This document shows positions 1 to 11,200 of a stretch of DNA of 64,000 nt, in pieces. Origin of the DNA: Aphelocoma coerulescens (lineage: Eukaryota > Chordata > Aves > Passeriformes > Corvidae); the NCBI RefSeq assembly GCF_041296385.1, contig NC_091014.1, forward strand, positions 46,828,078 through 46,892,077. Reading direction: 5' to 3'. The first letter of the stretch is position 1. Each line of letters opens with the position of its first letter. Position numbers and translations under genes: made by a program. The notes beneath the pieces are model-generated. The model did not search any database. It saw nothing but the letters and a program-made list of their open reading frames with translations, and was not told the DNA's origin.

Positions 1-506
1 AGTTAAAGACCTTTGCCTAGCTTCTTGGACCATCCTGAAATCATAAAATGCACAGCTTGACTGAGCATCTTTGCTATGTAAAGTGTCAATGCTCATGACC
101 CCACTAAGTCACTGCAGACACCCTTGGGGCACCAGTAGTTCCAAGTAAGTCAGACACCTGCTTCAAGTCAGTCATCTGACCTCCTGTTATGGCCAAAGAG
201 CAGATAGGTACCTTGAAGGTCCCTCTTAGACAGCTGTTTCAGGATGGCATAAAGTGCTTTCTGAAGGGGCCTGTCTCTCTCCACTGACCACACAGCCAAT
301 CTGAACACCAAGCTTGGGTCTGACATTTCAGGTCAAGCAGGGTGACACTAGGAGGAGTGAATCCCACTCCTGACAACCCTTCATCAATATCCTTCTGAAG
401 CTTGCTTTAAAATTATTAATTCATTTAATGCTTTTATTGTACATATAAAGCAAATAGTGATTGACTGTGCTCGTTTTCATCAGCTGACATCATTATACTT
501 TATTAC
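1..506 (-). other. HAL intron, continuing off the window
   Basis: Intron sequence after HAL coding exon 10. I see no exon, repeat family or RNA gene in it. Confidence 0.7.
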
Positions 507-554
507 CTCTTTAGGTTTCAAGGTAATTGGTTTCAGTCCATGGGCTTCCAGGAC
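507..554 (-). CDS. HAL: HAL coding exon 10 (last exon inside the window)
   Basis: A 48-nt exon encoding [16 protein letters not shown] (residues 286-301). Acceptor TTCACAG, donor GTAATA. The expected next segment (family GLALINGTQMITSLG) is not found in 1-506, so the gene runs on to the left. Confidence 0.94.
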
Positions 555-3500
555 CTGTGAAGGAGTTCAATGCCAAGGTAATTAATGAAAAATACTCTTC
601 AGTAACTAAGTCACTAAAATTTAAATGTTTCCATGAACAGAAATACTAACAAATTTCTTAAGTGATGGGAGAAAAAGAGCTTTATATCACAAACATATAA
701 CATATTTTTTTCTGCTGGGCTAAATAAAGGGCTTCCAAACTAGCACCTTATTTCCTATTGCCAGTACAAGAAGGTAGCAGGAGCACTTAAGCAAGATACT
801 GTCACAGCCCATTAACATCTACTGTGTTCTAGATGATGGGAGAGGGCAACAGTAAAGAAGGCTGGAAACCTCTTGGGAAGGCAATTCTGCCTACACCCTG
901 CCTCACAGCATTTTGGCTTGGCATAAATTATTCCTTTTTAAATGATCCCCTAATCCTTTCAATAGAAAATCTCTAGTGGCAAGAGGAGTCCTATCCAGTT
1001 TATTCTATACATGTCTATTCTAGAGGGCAATTGCTCTTGTAGTAAATGGAGAAACAGCATAACCTATTTCTCATTTAATCCTCTCACCCTTTCCAACAGA
1101 AGAGGTAATGCATCTCAGAAGTGTACAGCTATAGCTTCTGATTTTGAAGGTCCAGAACACACTGGTCTGCTTCCTCTCTACTCCTCTCCCTGTGTAGTCC
1201 TCAATCCTTCTCCAGTCTATAGTGATGTACACCTATCAATTCACGAACAAGTCTGGTATTTAAATATTCATGGATAGGAGTGATAGGTGTAGCAGAACAA
1301 ACTACCATGAAAGACTTTGGAGGGGCTGGACTTGGAGATACTTAACACAAGATCAATCTGCTGATGTGTTAGTGACAGAATAACCATTGATTAAAACCTA
1401 ATTCCATTTTAACACTTCCGTCTTGTGAAGGAGAATGATATAAAGGCTCCTTGTAACCCTAGTTAGTTTATCAAAAATAAAATATCCAAATCTATGTATT
1501 TACTTAAATCCCTTATAAAATCAGTAGAAATTTTACTGTGAATATCTTGCCTCCAGTAAATCTCCAGGTACTCTCTGCATTTGAGAGGTGATCTTGGGTT
1601 TTTTAGAAAAGTGTTGATGTTCATGGAGCTGAAGATACAGTAATAATTCTTTCAGAGTTGGTATCATATCCTGTCCCTTTCTCCAGTTCATAAATGATGT
1701 CACTGTGCTATCTTGTATTGCAATACTATGGCATGATATGTCTTTAGGGCTCAATAACATGCTGCTTATTTATGTCTCCTCCAGTGACATGTGGGTCAGT
1801 TATTACATACTTCATGGACCCACCTTCCTCAAATTAGAGGATGAGTAGCTAAAGACAACCTAGTCCTAATTCAAACTAGTATAGAAAATCCAAAGACTTT
1901 TACATGTTATTAATCTGAGCAAAAGCTCTCTTTCTCTCAAAGCTACATGCAATTTGAAAAATGAGTCAGCAAGCAGAAAAAAAACCAATCAGCTGCACGA
2001 ATCTTACATATTTAGCATCAGCCCAGCCACTCTTCGGGGACCACATCTTTCCCTCTCCAATTAATCCCAGAGCAAGATGAGAGAGAGGGGCCAAGTCTCC
2101 GCTGGCTCCAACTGTCCCTTTCTCTGGGATATAAGGAAGGCAGGATGCTAGAAAGAAAACAAAAATCACTCATTTTAGAGCCTTCCCTTGATACACTTCT
2201 TGGAAAACAGAGAAGCCAGCTTGTAAGTGTGGTCACAGTAACATCCTGCAATCATGGACAATGTCACCAACAGGACTACTCTCGCTGCAGCCTGGGGGAC
2301 ACAGCCCAGGGTGATTGCACCTACAGCAAGGCAGCTACAATGCTTCTTGTCTCAGCTCTCCATCACAGGGTGACCACCTGGTGTGGACACAGCTATCTCC
2401 TAATTTCTTACTCTACTAAACACTGGGCTATTCTTAGAAACCATCTTTGAGCCCTCTTCTCCCCATCCTACTCCTCTGGGCACTGAAACGTGGAAATGAA
2501 GAAATGGAGCCTGGGAAATATCAGAAGAAGCAAGGAGGGAACCTGTCTGTTCCTCCTCTTTTGCAGAGCTAAACACTGAATTGCAGCTCCTTCACACACT
2601 GCAGGAGGAGGAGGAGGGTGTTACAGAGTGCAGCACAAAGACTGTTTTTGGGGCTCACATAAATGAACATGGCTCTTCTCTCATACACGTGGTCTGTGGT
2701 CTCAGAACAATCTTCCCAATCTACAGTTTAGGAAAAGAAGAGAAGGAAAGTTGATCCTAACACTGACTTTAGACAGAAGGTGCTCTTTGCCTGGCAGGCC
2801 CCACCAGAGGGGCCATCAGTGGTCATCAGCTAATGAACATCAGCCACTGCTTTGGGTTCTCTGCCACAGCATCTGGCAAGGGAGGGAAGGCCACCCAGCT
2901 GGAACTGCTGCGGCAGTTGTGGCCATGTAAGATGCTGACTGGCCATGGGCTTCTGTGTGGCTGCCTTGTAGCCCTTGTGTACAAACACTTCTGTAGGTCT
3001 CAGGGGGTCTGCTCCCAAAACCAGGTGGTGCTTAAGTGGGTCTGCTTCACAAACACCAACACATGCAGTGCTCTGTATGGTAATAGCCCCCTCCTCCCTA
3101 AATCCCTGTATTCCTAGAGATGGTGACACACACAATACCACCCGACAGGACAGAAGAGACAGAAGAGAGAGGACAGAGACTTGAGCCTTTGTAAAAAAGC
3201 TTTCCCAGAGCCATGCTCTTAGTCAAGCTTAGCCTTGAACTAATTATCTGACCTTTCAGAAGCTCATTTCCCAAATTTCTGCCTGTTGCATTCCTTTCTC
3301 TCAGCCTTTCCAGTCAGTTAAGCTCATACCCCATGTCCTTCAACAGAGCAATGGTCTCCAGTTGTGAGCTTTTACAGCCAAGCTCTAGCCCTGATCTCTC
3401 ACAACTACCAAACTGAAAGACCAGCATCTGTAGCTTGACCCATTGAGCTACACCTTTTAACAAAACAGTTAAAAGGAAAAACAAAAGGGAAAGGAAGATT

Positions 3501-5582
3501 TTCTTTAAACATCTTTTTACCATTAAACGCTTTAATAACTTGCTCGAGGGTTTCTAGGGATATTCCACTGTATCCTTTGGCTAGGACATTGATTCTCAGT
3601 GCCAACAGCATGCGAGATCTCTCTGGGGTCAAAGGTTTCCCCACACCTGAAACAGTAACAGAACCCTCTTGGTTACTTACCTGCTACCAACAAGGGCAGA
3701 AAAGGGAAACACCAAGCAATCTCTCATTACCTGCAGAATGTGAACGAACCAAGTTCACTTGAAGCTCCCTACAGAAAAAAAAAAATATGTTAAACCTCAA
3801 AAAAAGTATAATCAGGTTTTATTTTGCACAAAACAGAAGGAAGTCCTGAAGCAGCTCTCTCATTTAACCCCAAACTATACAACTACAGGGTCGAACTGCT
3901 CCCTCTTCTTCCTTTCCTGAAAAGAAAGGGCAGAGAAGGCTGCACACACAACATACCTCAGGTTACTGTTTGGGATGACAGTCCTGGCAAACTTTCCAAA
4001 ACCCGTGGTGATGCCATAAACAACTGCAAGAAATGTACACTGCTGGTTAAGGAGGGAACCTGATGAAGTCTTCTAAACAATTAATAGTTAAAAGCAAAAT
4101 TATTTACCCGTCTGTTCCTTTACGATCCTTTCAATCACTTCTCGTGATTGTTTGACTTTAGCTTCAGCTTCGGGTGTGAGCTAAAACATAAGTAGTTTAA
4201 ATATTAGCTTATTTCTCATTATTTAGTTGTAGAAAAATAAACATATAATTTTTAGCTGCATTTGTTCAGAATTTTTACCTTTATCTTGTAGAGTCCCTTT
4301 CCTAAATTGACCAAGTCCTCTGTTGTTAAGCTGTTGCCATCTAAAGAAATATACTACACCAAAGAACCACATTTTAGTTTGGGATATGGATACATATAAT
4401 GTTGCTTTACAATCAGTAATAATAAAAAATACAGTCAAAACTCAGCAATGACAGGAAGCTTCTTCATGCTTATTCATAAGACAGGAACCCAGGTAACAAA
4501 AACATAAGTACATTATAGTTTAGTTTTCTAGACCCAGCCAATCTAATAGCCCCTGCTTTTGTGAATGCTGCACTGGCTGAACTCAGCATTTTCTGGTGAG
4601 TAGCAGGATTTGTTACCAAGTTGTAAAATCATTGGTTATTCTTACCTGTTCAGGTTCTCTGTATTTGCTGTATCTGAAAGTTTTGTAAAGGAAAAAGGGC
4701 AGACAGGATTTCACAGGTAGTGAGTACTCAGTTACAGCTGGCAATGTGTTTTAAGAATGAAGGAACTCTAAAAAAAACAGGCAATCTGGAAAATTACAAA
4801 TCTGTAATTGTAAACCTTCACAAAGCACTCAAAAAGGATACAAATGAACTCCTTCTGGTTGAGATGGTATGAAATCTGGAGACATTATATCTCCTTCTAT
4901 AACTAGAAGAAATATGCAGAATAAGCACATACAGGATTAAATTGCATTCTTCAGGTAAGTTAATTTGTTATTTATTACAATTCACAGCAGTAAGAATTCT
5001 GATTTCCAGTTATCATTCCTGAACATACTTGTTCACTTCTGGGAAAATAACAAGGAAGTATGTATTTATTTAAGGTATTCCAAAAGCAAAGGCAGAGCAG
5101 CTTACACTATATATGACAGCAGATACAGAAGATGTATATAGAATCCTATACCTTCTAACTTCTGTGTAGTTCTGTTCCTAAAAATTAAATATTCTTAAAT
5201 TATTGGGCATTTTCCCATAAAAACTGTAGACAATCTCTCAGGTGTAATTTTAGATGAATCTAGATAAAACCACAGTTTGCTGACTCAGATGACAACACAG
5301 TCACTCTGCAATGCAATGCTTAAGGTTTTGCTTACCAACTTCAACAAATTCATTGTCCTCTAGAGCATCCCCCACGGTATCATCAAGATCCAGCAAGCCA
5401 AGTCCCTTGCACCTTCGAATGTAAAACTTTACTTCTTCCACCGAGGCAAATCCCCCATTGTCAGGCTTGTTTTTCATGTACCGTCTCACAGCTTCCTTTC
5501 CCAGCCACTCAATGGTGGTTGTGGAGTTTAGGCATGGCACTGCCAGCCATTCTCCTCGGACATGCACCGTGTACCTCGGCAT
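507..5582 (-). CDS. HAL: Histidine ammonia-lyase (histidase), 5' part of gene, 10 coding exons
   Basis: Catalyses non-oxidative deamination of L-histidine to trans-urocanate, the first step of histidine breakdown; a cytosolic homotetramer in liver and skin. Coding exons on the minus strand, in transcript order: 5336-5582, 4842-4902, 4646-4673, 4279-4353, 4108-4180, 3957-4023, 3731-3768, 3521-3646, 2008-2147, 507-554. They total 903 nt, stay in frame, and use GT-AG introns, giving residues 1-301 of a family that is about 657 residues long. The protein begins [17 protein letters not shown] and matches the vertebrate histidase N-terminus I know. Exon 6 carries the YGITTGFG segment with the catalytic tyrosine. 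Exon 9 carries [11 protein letters not shown], whose Ala253-Ser254-Gly255 cyclise to the MIO cofactor, at the same numbering as human. The remaining C-terminal exons lie beyond position 1. No frameshift or stop interrupts the visible exons. Identity is near certain; exact edges of the short exons are slightly less so. Confidence 0.96.
555..2007 (-). other. HAL intron between coding exons 9 and 10
   Basis: A 1.45-kb intron. The short open frames in it resemble no known protein and I see no repeat family. Confidence 0.8.
2008..2147 (-). CDS. HAL: HAL coding exon 9 (MIO-forming Ala-Ser-Gly)
   Basis: A 140-nt exon encoding residues 239-285. It contains [19 protein letters not shown]; Ala253-Ser254-Gly255 form the 4-methylidene-imidazole-5-one electrophile. 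Acceptor TTCTAG, donor TAT|GTAAGA. Confidence 0.97.
2148..3520 (-). other. HAL intron between coding exons 8 and 9
   Basis: A 1.37-kb intron with no recognisable gene or mobile element. A short purine-rich GACAGA-type stretch lies near 3145-3180. Confidence 0.75.
3521..3646 (-). CDS. HAL: HAL coding exon 8
   Basis: A 126-nt exon encoding [20 protein letters not shown] and then [21 protein letters not shown]. Almost identical to mammalian histidase. Acceptor TTTCAG, donor GTAAAA. Confidence 0.96.
3731..3768 (-). CDS. HAL: HAL coding exon 7 (38 nt)
   Basis: Encodes [12 protein letters not shown] with split codons at both ends. Acceptor CTGTAG, donor GTAATG. Matches the family's [12 protein letters not shown] segment. 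Confidence 0.93.
3957..4023 (-). CDS. HAL: HAL coding exon 6 (catalytic tyrosine loop)
   Basis: A 67-nt exon encoding [20 protein letters not shown] and then NL. The Tyr of YGITTGFG (residue 164 here) is the general base of the ammonia-lyase family. Confidence 0.95.
4108..4180 (-). CDS. HAL: HAL coding exon 5
   Basis: A 73-nt exon encoding [20 protein letters not shown] and then KEQT. Acceptor TTTTAG, donor G|GTAAAT. Corresponds to the helix before the catalytic tyrosine loop. Confidence 0.93.
4279..4353 (-). CDS. HAL: HAL coding exon 4
   Basis: A 75-nt, phase 0-0 exon encoding [20 protein letters not shown] and then LYKIK. A closer AG at the TTTAG just inside the exon would drop four codons and break the match to the family's YIELDG, so the outer acceptor (GTGTAG) is preferred. 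Confidence 0.9.
4646..4673 (-). CDS. HAL: HAL coding exon 3 (28-nt microexon)
   Basis: Encodes YSKYREPEQ between acceptor TTTCAG and donor GTAAG. This short exon is needed to join exons 2 and 4 in frame and matches the family's YSKYREPE segment. Confidence 0.9.
4842..4902 (-). CDS. HAL: HAL coding exon 2
   Basis: A 61-nt exon encoding [20 protein letters not shown], close to the family sequence. Acceptor TTCTAG; donor GTATCC is weak, but it is the only choice that keeps frame with exon 3 (the split Leu codon is TT|A). Confidence 0.9.
5336..5582 (-). CDS. HAL: HAL coding exon 1 (residues 1-82)
   Basis: Contains the start codon at 5580-5582, with A at -3. It is chosen because [17 protein letters not shown] is the conserved histidase N-terminus. 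The frame stays open for 49 codons upstream, but that extension begins with GTG and resembles nothing in the family. Ends in ...NEFVEV plus one base at a GTAAG donor (5334-5335). Confidence 0.95.
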
Positions 5583-5668
5583 GTTTTCTCTCCAAAACTT
5601 GTTCCTTGACCAAGGGCTGCAGCGTGCAGCAGCCTCACATTTACCACACAATAGCCTGAAGAGCTGTG

Positions 5669-5730
5669 CCTGTCTGGAGCCCAGTGTTGCAATCAGATAG
5701 AGGCAAAAATCCACGCTCAAAATCCTCACC
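5669..5730 (-). promoter_or_regulatory. HAL: Possible HAL 5' untranslated splice junction
   Basis: On the minus strand a donor-like AAAG|GTGAGG (upstream exon end 5730) is followed by an acceptor-like CCAGACAG (exon start 5669), 87 nt before the ATG. Mammalian HAL has a noncoding first exon, so this may be the last 5'UTR intron, but a 60-nt intron would be unusually short. Either signal could instead pair with a more distant partner. Low confidence. Confidence 0.2.
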
Positions 5731-6840
5731 TTTGTAAATACATGAGATCAATGTGTTTGGCTGACTTCATCCAATCAAAACAAACCCAGGGAACACACCC
5801 TTTTCACAGAAAGGCACACACCCCCCAGCTATTGCCACAGGAATTTTATTCTGAAGATCACATAAGGAATATAGACATGAAAATCCAGGAGCTGAGTTTA
5901 TGTAGCAGGAATAGATATATTGGACTAAGCTGCAGTGCAACTGTTCTAAAAATGTAAGGGTTTAACAAGAGTTAACAGCTATCGCCTAACAAAAACCTCC
6001 ACAAGGGACAGGGCTGCAAGAGAGGCACCTTGGGAATATGGGTTGCTCATGGCTCTTAGGACTGAAAGAAGATTATATTATAGTTTTACATCTCTATCCA
6101 GAGCAGGATAAAAGCAGGCAGCAGAAGCAGCAAGCCTGCTTTCATCAGTCCCATGGTCAAGTTTGAAAACTTAATTTTTTTATTGTAGGTAAGGAAAAGA
6201 TGAATTAATTTCTATAGCCTTTCCCCTTATGCTCTGGAAGATGTTACTAGAACAGGTATCAACAAATACTAGGCCACAGCTGCACACTATCAAGCCCAGT
6301 GCTGCTATGTGATGCTTTTTTGCAGGCAGAAGGTGCAGAGGAAAAGACATGGAGATACCTGTTTAAGACGGTGCCAAAAAAAAAGTTTAGCAATAACCAT
6401 GTACACACAGAATCTGAAAATACCTCTGTTTTTTAAAGGCAAAACAGCAACACCACTCACAGTCCATGCTACCCACACTAATGCTCCCAAACAAAGGGAC
6501 TACCTAGGGATTAATTATTGTAGGAAATGTTAACTTGGGTCCCACTGGTGGGAGACACTGTCCCAGCAGAGCTACCTAGAATCATGCCAGAGAAAGCCAT
6601 GCCTGACACAATTTTCTTTTTTCTGCCTCTGACACCAAGAAACCAGGATTATCTGGCAGCATGGACTCTAACTACCAAAGCACTATATACGATACATGGG
6701 CTTTTACAACAAAATGCAATTTACCCCAACACTAGTGACCTAATGCCTTTATAAACAATTTTCATTGCAATCTGACAGCTGAAGCCAGAGCCTGTTAACA
6801 TCAGATATCGCTTCCTCTGACCAGAGCTCATGCTCACATA
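5731..6840. other. Intergenic between HAL and the LTR fragment
   Basis: Contains the presumed HAL promoter. I see no TATA box placed convincingly upstream of the start, no CpG island and no other gene. Confidence 0.6.
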
Positions 6841-7133
6841 CACAGTTGGGGGAAGGAGGAAGAAGCAGGAGGACTTTTGGAGTGATGGCATTTGTGTCCC
6901 TGAGTAACCCTGCTCTCCTGGAGAAGGTTGAACACGTGCCTGCCCTTGGGAAGCAGTGAATAAATTCCTTGTTTGGCTTTGCTTGTGTGCACAGCTTTTG
7001 CTTTATCTGTTAAACTGTCTATCTCAACCCGTGAGTTTTCTCACTTTTACTCTTCCAATTCTCTCTCTCATCCCATAGGGGGAGTTAGTGAGCACCTGCG
7101 TGGGGATTAGTTACTGCCTGGGTTTAAACCACA
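6841..7133 (+). mobile_element. Avian ERV LTR fragment (3' part)
   Basis: The segment has the order I recall for a common bird LTR: a GGAGTGATGGC-type block, a TGAACACGTGCCTGCC block, GAATAAATTCCTTG, TTAAACTGTCTATCTCAACC, then TTTTCTCACTTTTACTCTTC and a terminal GGTTTAAACCACA. Its 5' part is missing. It lies between HAL and LTA4H, antisense to both. The family assignment is from memory, and an alignment to avian repeat libraries would settle the name. Confidence 0.7.
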
Positions 7134-7740
7134 AGTTGAAAGCTTATACGGATCAAAACTCAGAAATAAATCAGCTGAAAGGCTCTCCCCTCTCATCCTA
7201 AGTGCTAGTATTAAACCAAACCTTTTGCCACGACTTATATTTCCACCCTCTTCCCCTAAACCAGCACTTTTTGGTTTTGTCACTCCTTGACAGGGTTATC
7301 CCTATGTCAACAGATTTAACTTATCCAAACTGATCATCTCCACGAAAAGCAGCTCTTGTCAAACTCGCTGCAAAACCCAACCTAGAGATGGCAGCATTCT
7401 CCACAGCATCATCGAAACCATTGGCTTGAACTGCTTGACAAATACAGGAAAAACAGCTCTCCCATTGTTTTTAAACTTATCTCTAAGTTGTTATATAAGG
7501 GGTAGTGCCCACAACTGGTTAAGAAATGGAAATATTAAAAAAATCAAACTGGGTAAGGAAAGACTTGGGCTTTAGCCCCCCCTGCAATAATAAGTTTTGA
7601 AAATATATACTGAGTTGAAAAATCATTTCGGTCTTCATTGTCCTCTTGGACTCATAATAAAAATTTCTCCCACAACAAAGAAGAATAAATAGAACTACTA
7701 AATCAAAACTTTTTGTACAGATCAATACACAGACAAGTAG
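7134..7740. other. Intergenic downstream of LTA4H
   Basis: AT-rich sequence between the LTR fragment and the likely LTA4H polyadenylation site. No gene or repeat is recognised. Confidence 0.6.
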
Positions 7741-7752
7741 GGAGTGAAAAGA

Positions 7753-7758
7753 TTTATT
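7753..7758 (-). terminator. LTA4H: Candidate LTA4H polyadenylation signal AATAAA
   Basis: TTTATT on the plus strand reads AATAAA on the minus strand, about 385 nt after the LTA4H stop codon. I saw no other AATAAA hexamer on that strand between it and the stop. This would give a 3'UTR of roughly 400 nt. Confidence 0.5.
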
Positions 7759-8140
7759 TTTTAAATACTTAAAGTTTCAACCACTGCTATGGAAAAGAAT
7801 GTTGTGCACAAGGAGCCATACCATCCACCAATTAATTTTCCATGTTTTTCAGTTCTATCACTGACAAATGATCACAGAACAGTTTTTGTGTATTCTAAAA
7901 ATTGCTTGTAACAAAAACATTTTCTCAATTCCAGAGATGTAGCAATTTTTCTGCTTTAGTTGGAAATGCAAAATAGAAAGTACTGAACTTGATTTGGAAA
8001 ATTAATTTTAAGTTACATTAGTATCAAAGCAGCAGAGCATTTTATGGCATAATCAGGCACACATATCAACAGCTTGGACAATCAGTCTCTTCTTTCAGCA
8101 ACAATCTCAAAAGAAAATCTCAAAGAAATCAGTACATTTG

Positions 8141-8261
8141 TCACTGGTCCTGCTTCAAGTCTTTGCCCACAAGCATTGAAGTGACGGGGTGCATAGAGGC
8201 TCTATGCTCCAAAAATGTCTTGACAGCCAGATCCTGACTCTTGTCAAAACTGTAAAGGTCC
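8141..8261 (-). CDS. LTA4H: LTA4H coding exon 19 with stop
   Basis: A 121-nt exon encoding [20 protein letters not shown] and then [19 protein letters not shown] with TGA at 8141-8143. The tail differs slightly from human KDLKVD. Acceptor TTACAG. Confidence 0.96.
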
Positions 8262-11200
8262 CTGTAAAAGAAGGAGTAGGGGGAGGCACCATTACAAAAA
8301 TCCAGGAAAATAATACAACAGGAATTTCCCCAAGGTTTTACTTTTCCCTTGAAAGCCTCGCCTTAAGGTGCATACTGGGACTAAGCTTTCTTCTATGCAA
8401 AAAAATGTCAGCAAGTGGAAAGCGCCTCTGAAGATAAGCTTGTTCAGAGTATACAGAGAATTCTGTACCACTTCAACATGTACCAGAAATGCATTTCAAG
8501 TATTATACATTCCATTATACTAGAAATGCCAACAGCACGAGCTCCTGCAATTTGGAGATTACTTTTACCTGAACAATGGTCGAGTAAACTTCATCCTGCC
8601 CTGATCTGTTGCCATTTTTAGAGCCAGAGGAATAGCTTCTTCCCACTTGGACCTGATACAGAGGCGCAGCCATCTGGAGGCAGAAGAAAAAATGTGCACT
8701 TTTAATTTCATTTGTGGTAGTGTGGTAGTTGCTTATCTAACGATTCTGTTCCCATAAATGCTTTGGCCACTGCTGTGTCATCATGGGAATGAGATTCTAG
8801 CTAAGTTCGACCTAAAATATTCAGTCTTTGACTAGCACATTACAAACATCAACTTTTTTGTAAAACAGGAAAAGAATGCAGTTCCTCTGGAATGGAGGAT
8901 TATTTTCTGCAGCTATGTATTGTTTTATATTACAATAGTGCCCAGTTGCATCACTCAGAACTGAATTATACAGCACTTGTCCCATTTGACCAATAGGTAA
9001 AACAAACAAACAAACACCCAAATAAAATGTCACCATACTGGCGTGTGCTTGTTTTGTTTCAAAAAGGAATTGATCTTATTACAAGAAATACAAAGTATAC
9101 AATATTGTTCAAAATAATTTGTTATCAGGTCATCAGGTTCCTTTGCTAGCATGCCAGATGAAAATAAAGAACAGCTAATCCACTGTCCACTGAGTTCTTC
9201 TACTAGGTTATATTTGCCCAATTCATAAATAGCAGGATACCACTCTGGTAAGCATGATGCTTGCACATGCATTTACAAAGCCACAACAAAAACCCCAAAC
9301 CCAAATCCTGCACCAGTTCTGTAAAACAGGATGTCTCAGATGAAGCAGGACACCTTGTTTCAAGAAAGCATTTAAGATTTGAAAAGTGCCCATATTAGAA
9401 CAAACCTGAATCTTATTTCAGAGTTGTTTATAGCATTGAAATCATATACTTCCTGCATGCGTTGGACATGTGACAATGGAAGAGGTGCCTGAAAAAGAAA
9501 TTGCCAGAATAAGCCAGAGGAAGACTTCAAGCCAGACACTTCAAAAATAAAGAGAGTAATTCAAGAAGATGGATGCTACAAAGAAATTGAAGTCTTACCA
9601 TGATAAATATTTCATTTGTTCCTTTCTTCTTTTCATAGTGTATGGGAAGGGGTAAGGAATAAATAATTCCTACATTCAGTACTACTGAAACATTCAAAAC
9701 AAAGTATTTTTGTTCAATTTTATTTATAGCTTATTTGCTATAACATCCAATACAGATGGATTCAAACACCTCATGGTTTTGTTTGTAGCTTTCAATACAA
9801 AATACTCTGTATGTTGCTCATTAGCTGAAGAGCCAGACATAGTAAGGGAGGCAAAGGTTGAAGGTTTCAGTAACTATGTATGGTGAGAGCAGATTAATTT
9901 AACAAAACTGAAAAGAAAAAGAGTAACTTAATTTCAAAGCACAGTAGAGCTTCTGTGTCTGCTTTTGTGATACCAGAATCAAGTCATCCCAGGTGTGCAT
10001 TTACCTCCAGAAGCAACAGTGCCAGGAACTCGATTAACTGATGAGATGACATTTCCTTCAGGTCTGCCGAGCTGAATGAGCCCAAATCACTTTCTTTTGC
10101 CTAAAAGAAAACAGTTACTTAATTTTTAATCGGTATTTCAAAGTACCATCAGGTGTAATTTTCTGTTTTGACATTCACACTTACTGTTGAGTCATTTCAC
10201 ATAAAGAAGATACTGATTTGTATCTGGGCAGGATATTACAATAAGGGGGAGGGAGGGACTTAAGGTGCTGTCTGATGTTTGTATTCTTCACTTATTTTCT
10301 CTCCACTGATCTTTTTATCTCCACTGTCTTTCTGTTAGTTAAGTGAAAAATCAAGTACTTTTTTTATAAAAAGTAACATTAAGAAGAAGAAAGTTAAAAG
10401 ATAGCATGCAAGTACAGCGCAAAGCCAAAGAGGCAACAAAAGGAAGCTATGCTGAATCCTCTATTAGCTGTATGACTTTTATGCTTAAAATTAGGAGAAA
10501 ATTATGTGGTATTAATTAATATAATTTATGTACAAGTTTTTGATGGGAAATGCATACTAACTCCAGTATACCATAGGGGAACTACTGCTAATACAATAAA
10601 ATAAGTAATGTAGAGGTACCTGGGCACTTGTTTTTAAATCAAGCCATAATATCAGGGTTTCAAAAAGAGTATTTTCTACTTGGTTACTACATATGTATAA
10701 CAAGAATCTGGCTCTGTACCTTGTTAAAATATGGACTGCACTTCACAGACAGAAGTCACAGCTAATCCCCAGGCTATGATGAAGGTCTAGTCTAGGAAAT
10801 GCAAAATCCCTGGCAGCCATACTATGACTATAAATACACACACTCTCAGCAAATGAGAGATTTCAGGAAAGAATGGCTCACTTTGTGTAATAGAGAATTA
10901 GCTTTTCAAGATAGAGACACCTCAGCTTTCTTTAACCACTCACTTGGATCCATCTTTGGCTCAAGGCAACGCAAGCATTTGATAGTGTCATATCATACCT
11001 GTCAAATATTAAAAACAAAGGTTCATACAATGAAATAATCACAGAATAAAAGACTGAAAATATTAAGAGTGACTATTTTTACTCCTTTATACAATTACAT
11101 AGTACTAGGCCATTTTCAAATAAACATTTATAAGAACACTTTCACCCTGTTTACAGCCTACTTCATGACAGGAAAATCACATGCAATCTGGAGAAGGAAA

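Noticed and set aside
5583..5729. In-frame 49-codon N-terminal extension of HAL
   Set aside because: It begins with GTG, not ATG, has no similarity to known histidase N-termini, and the conserved start at 5580-5582 has a good context. It is most likely 5'UTR.
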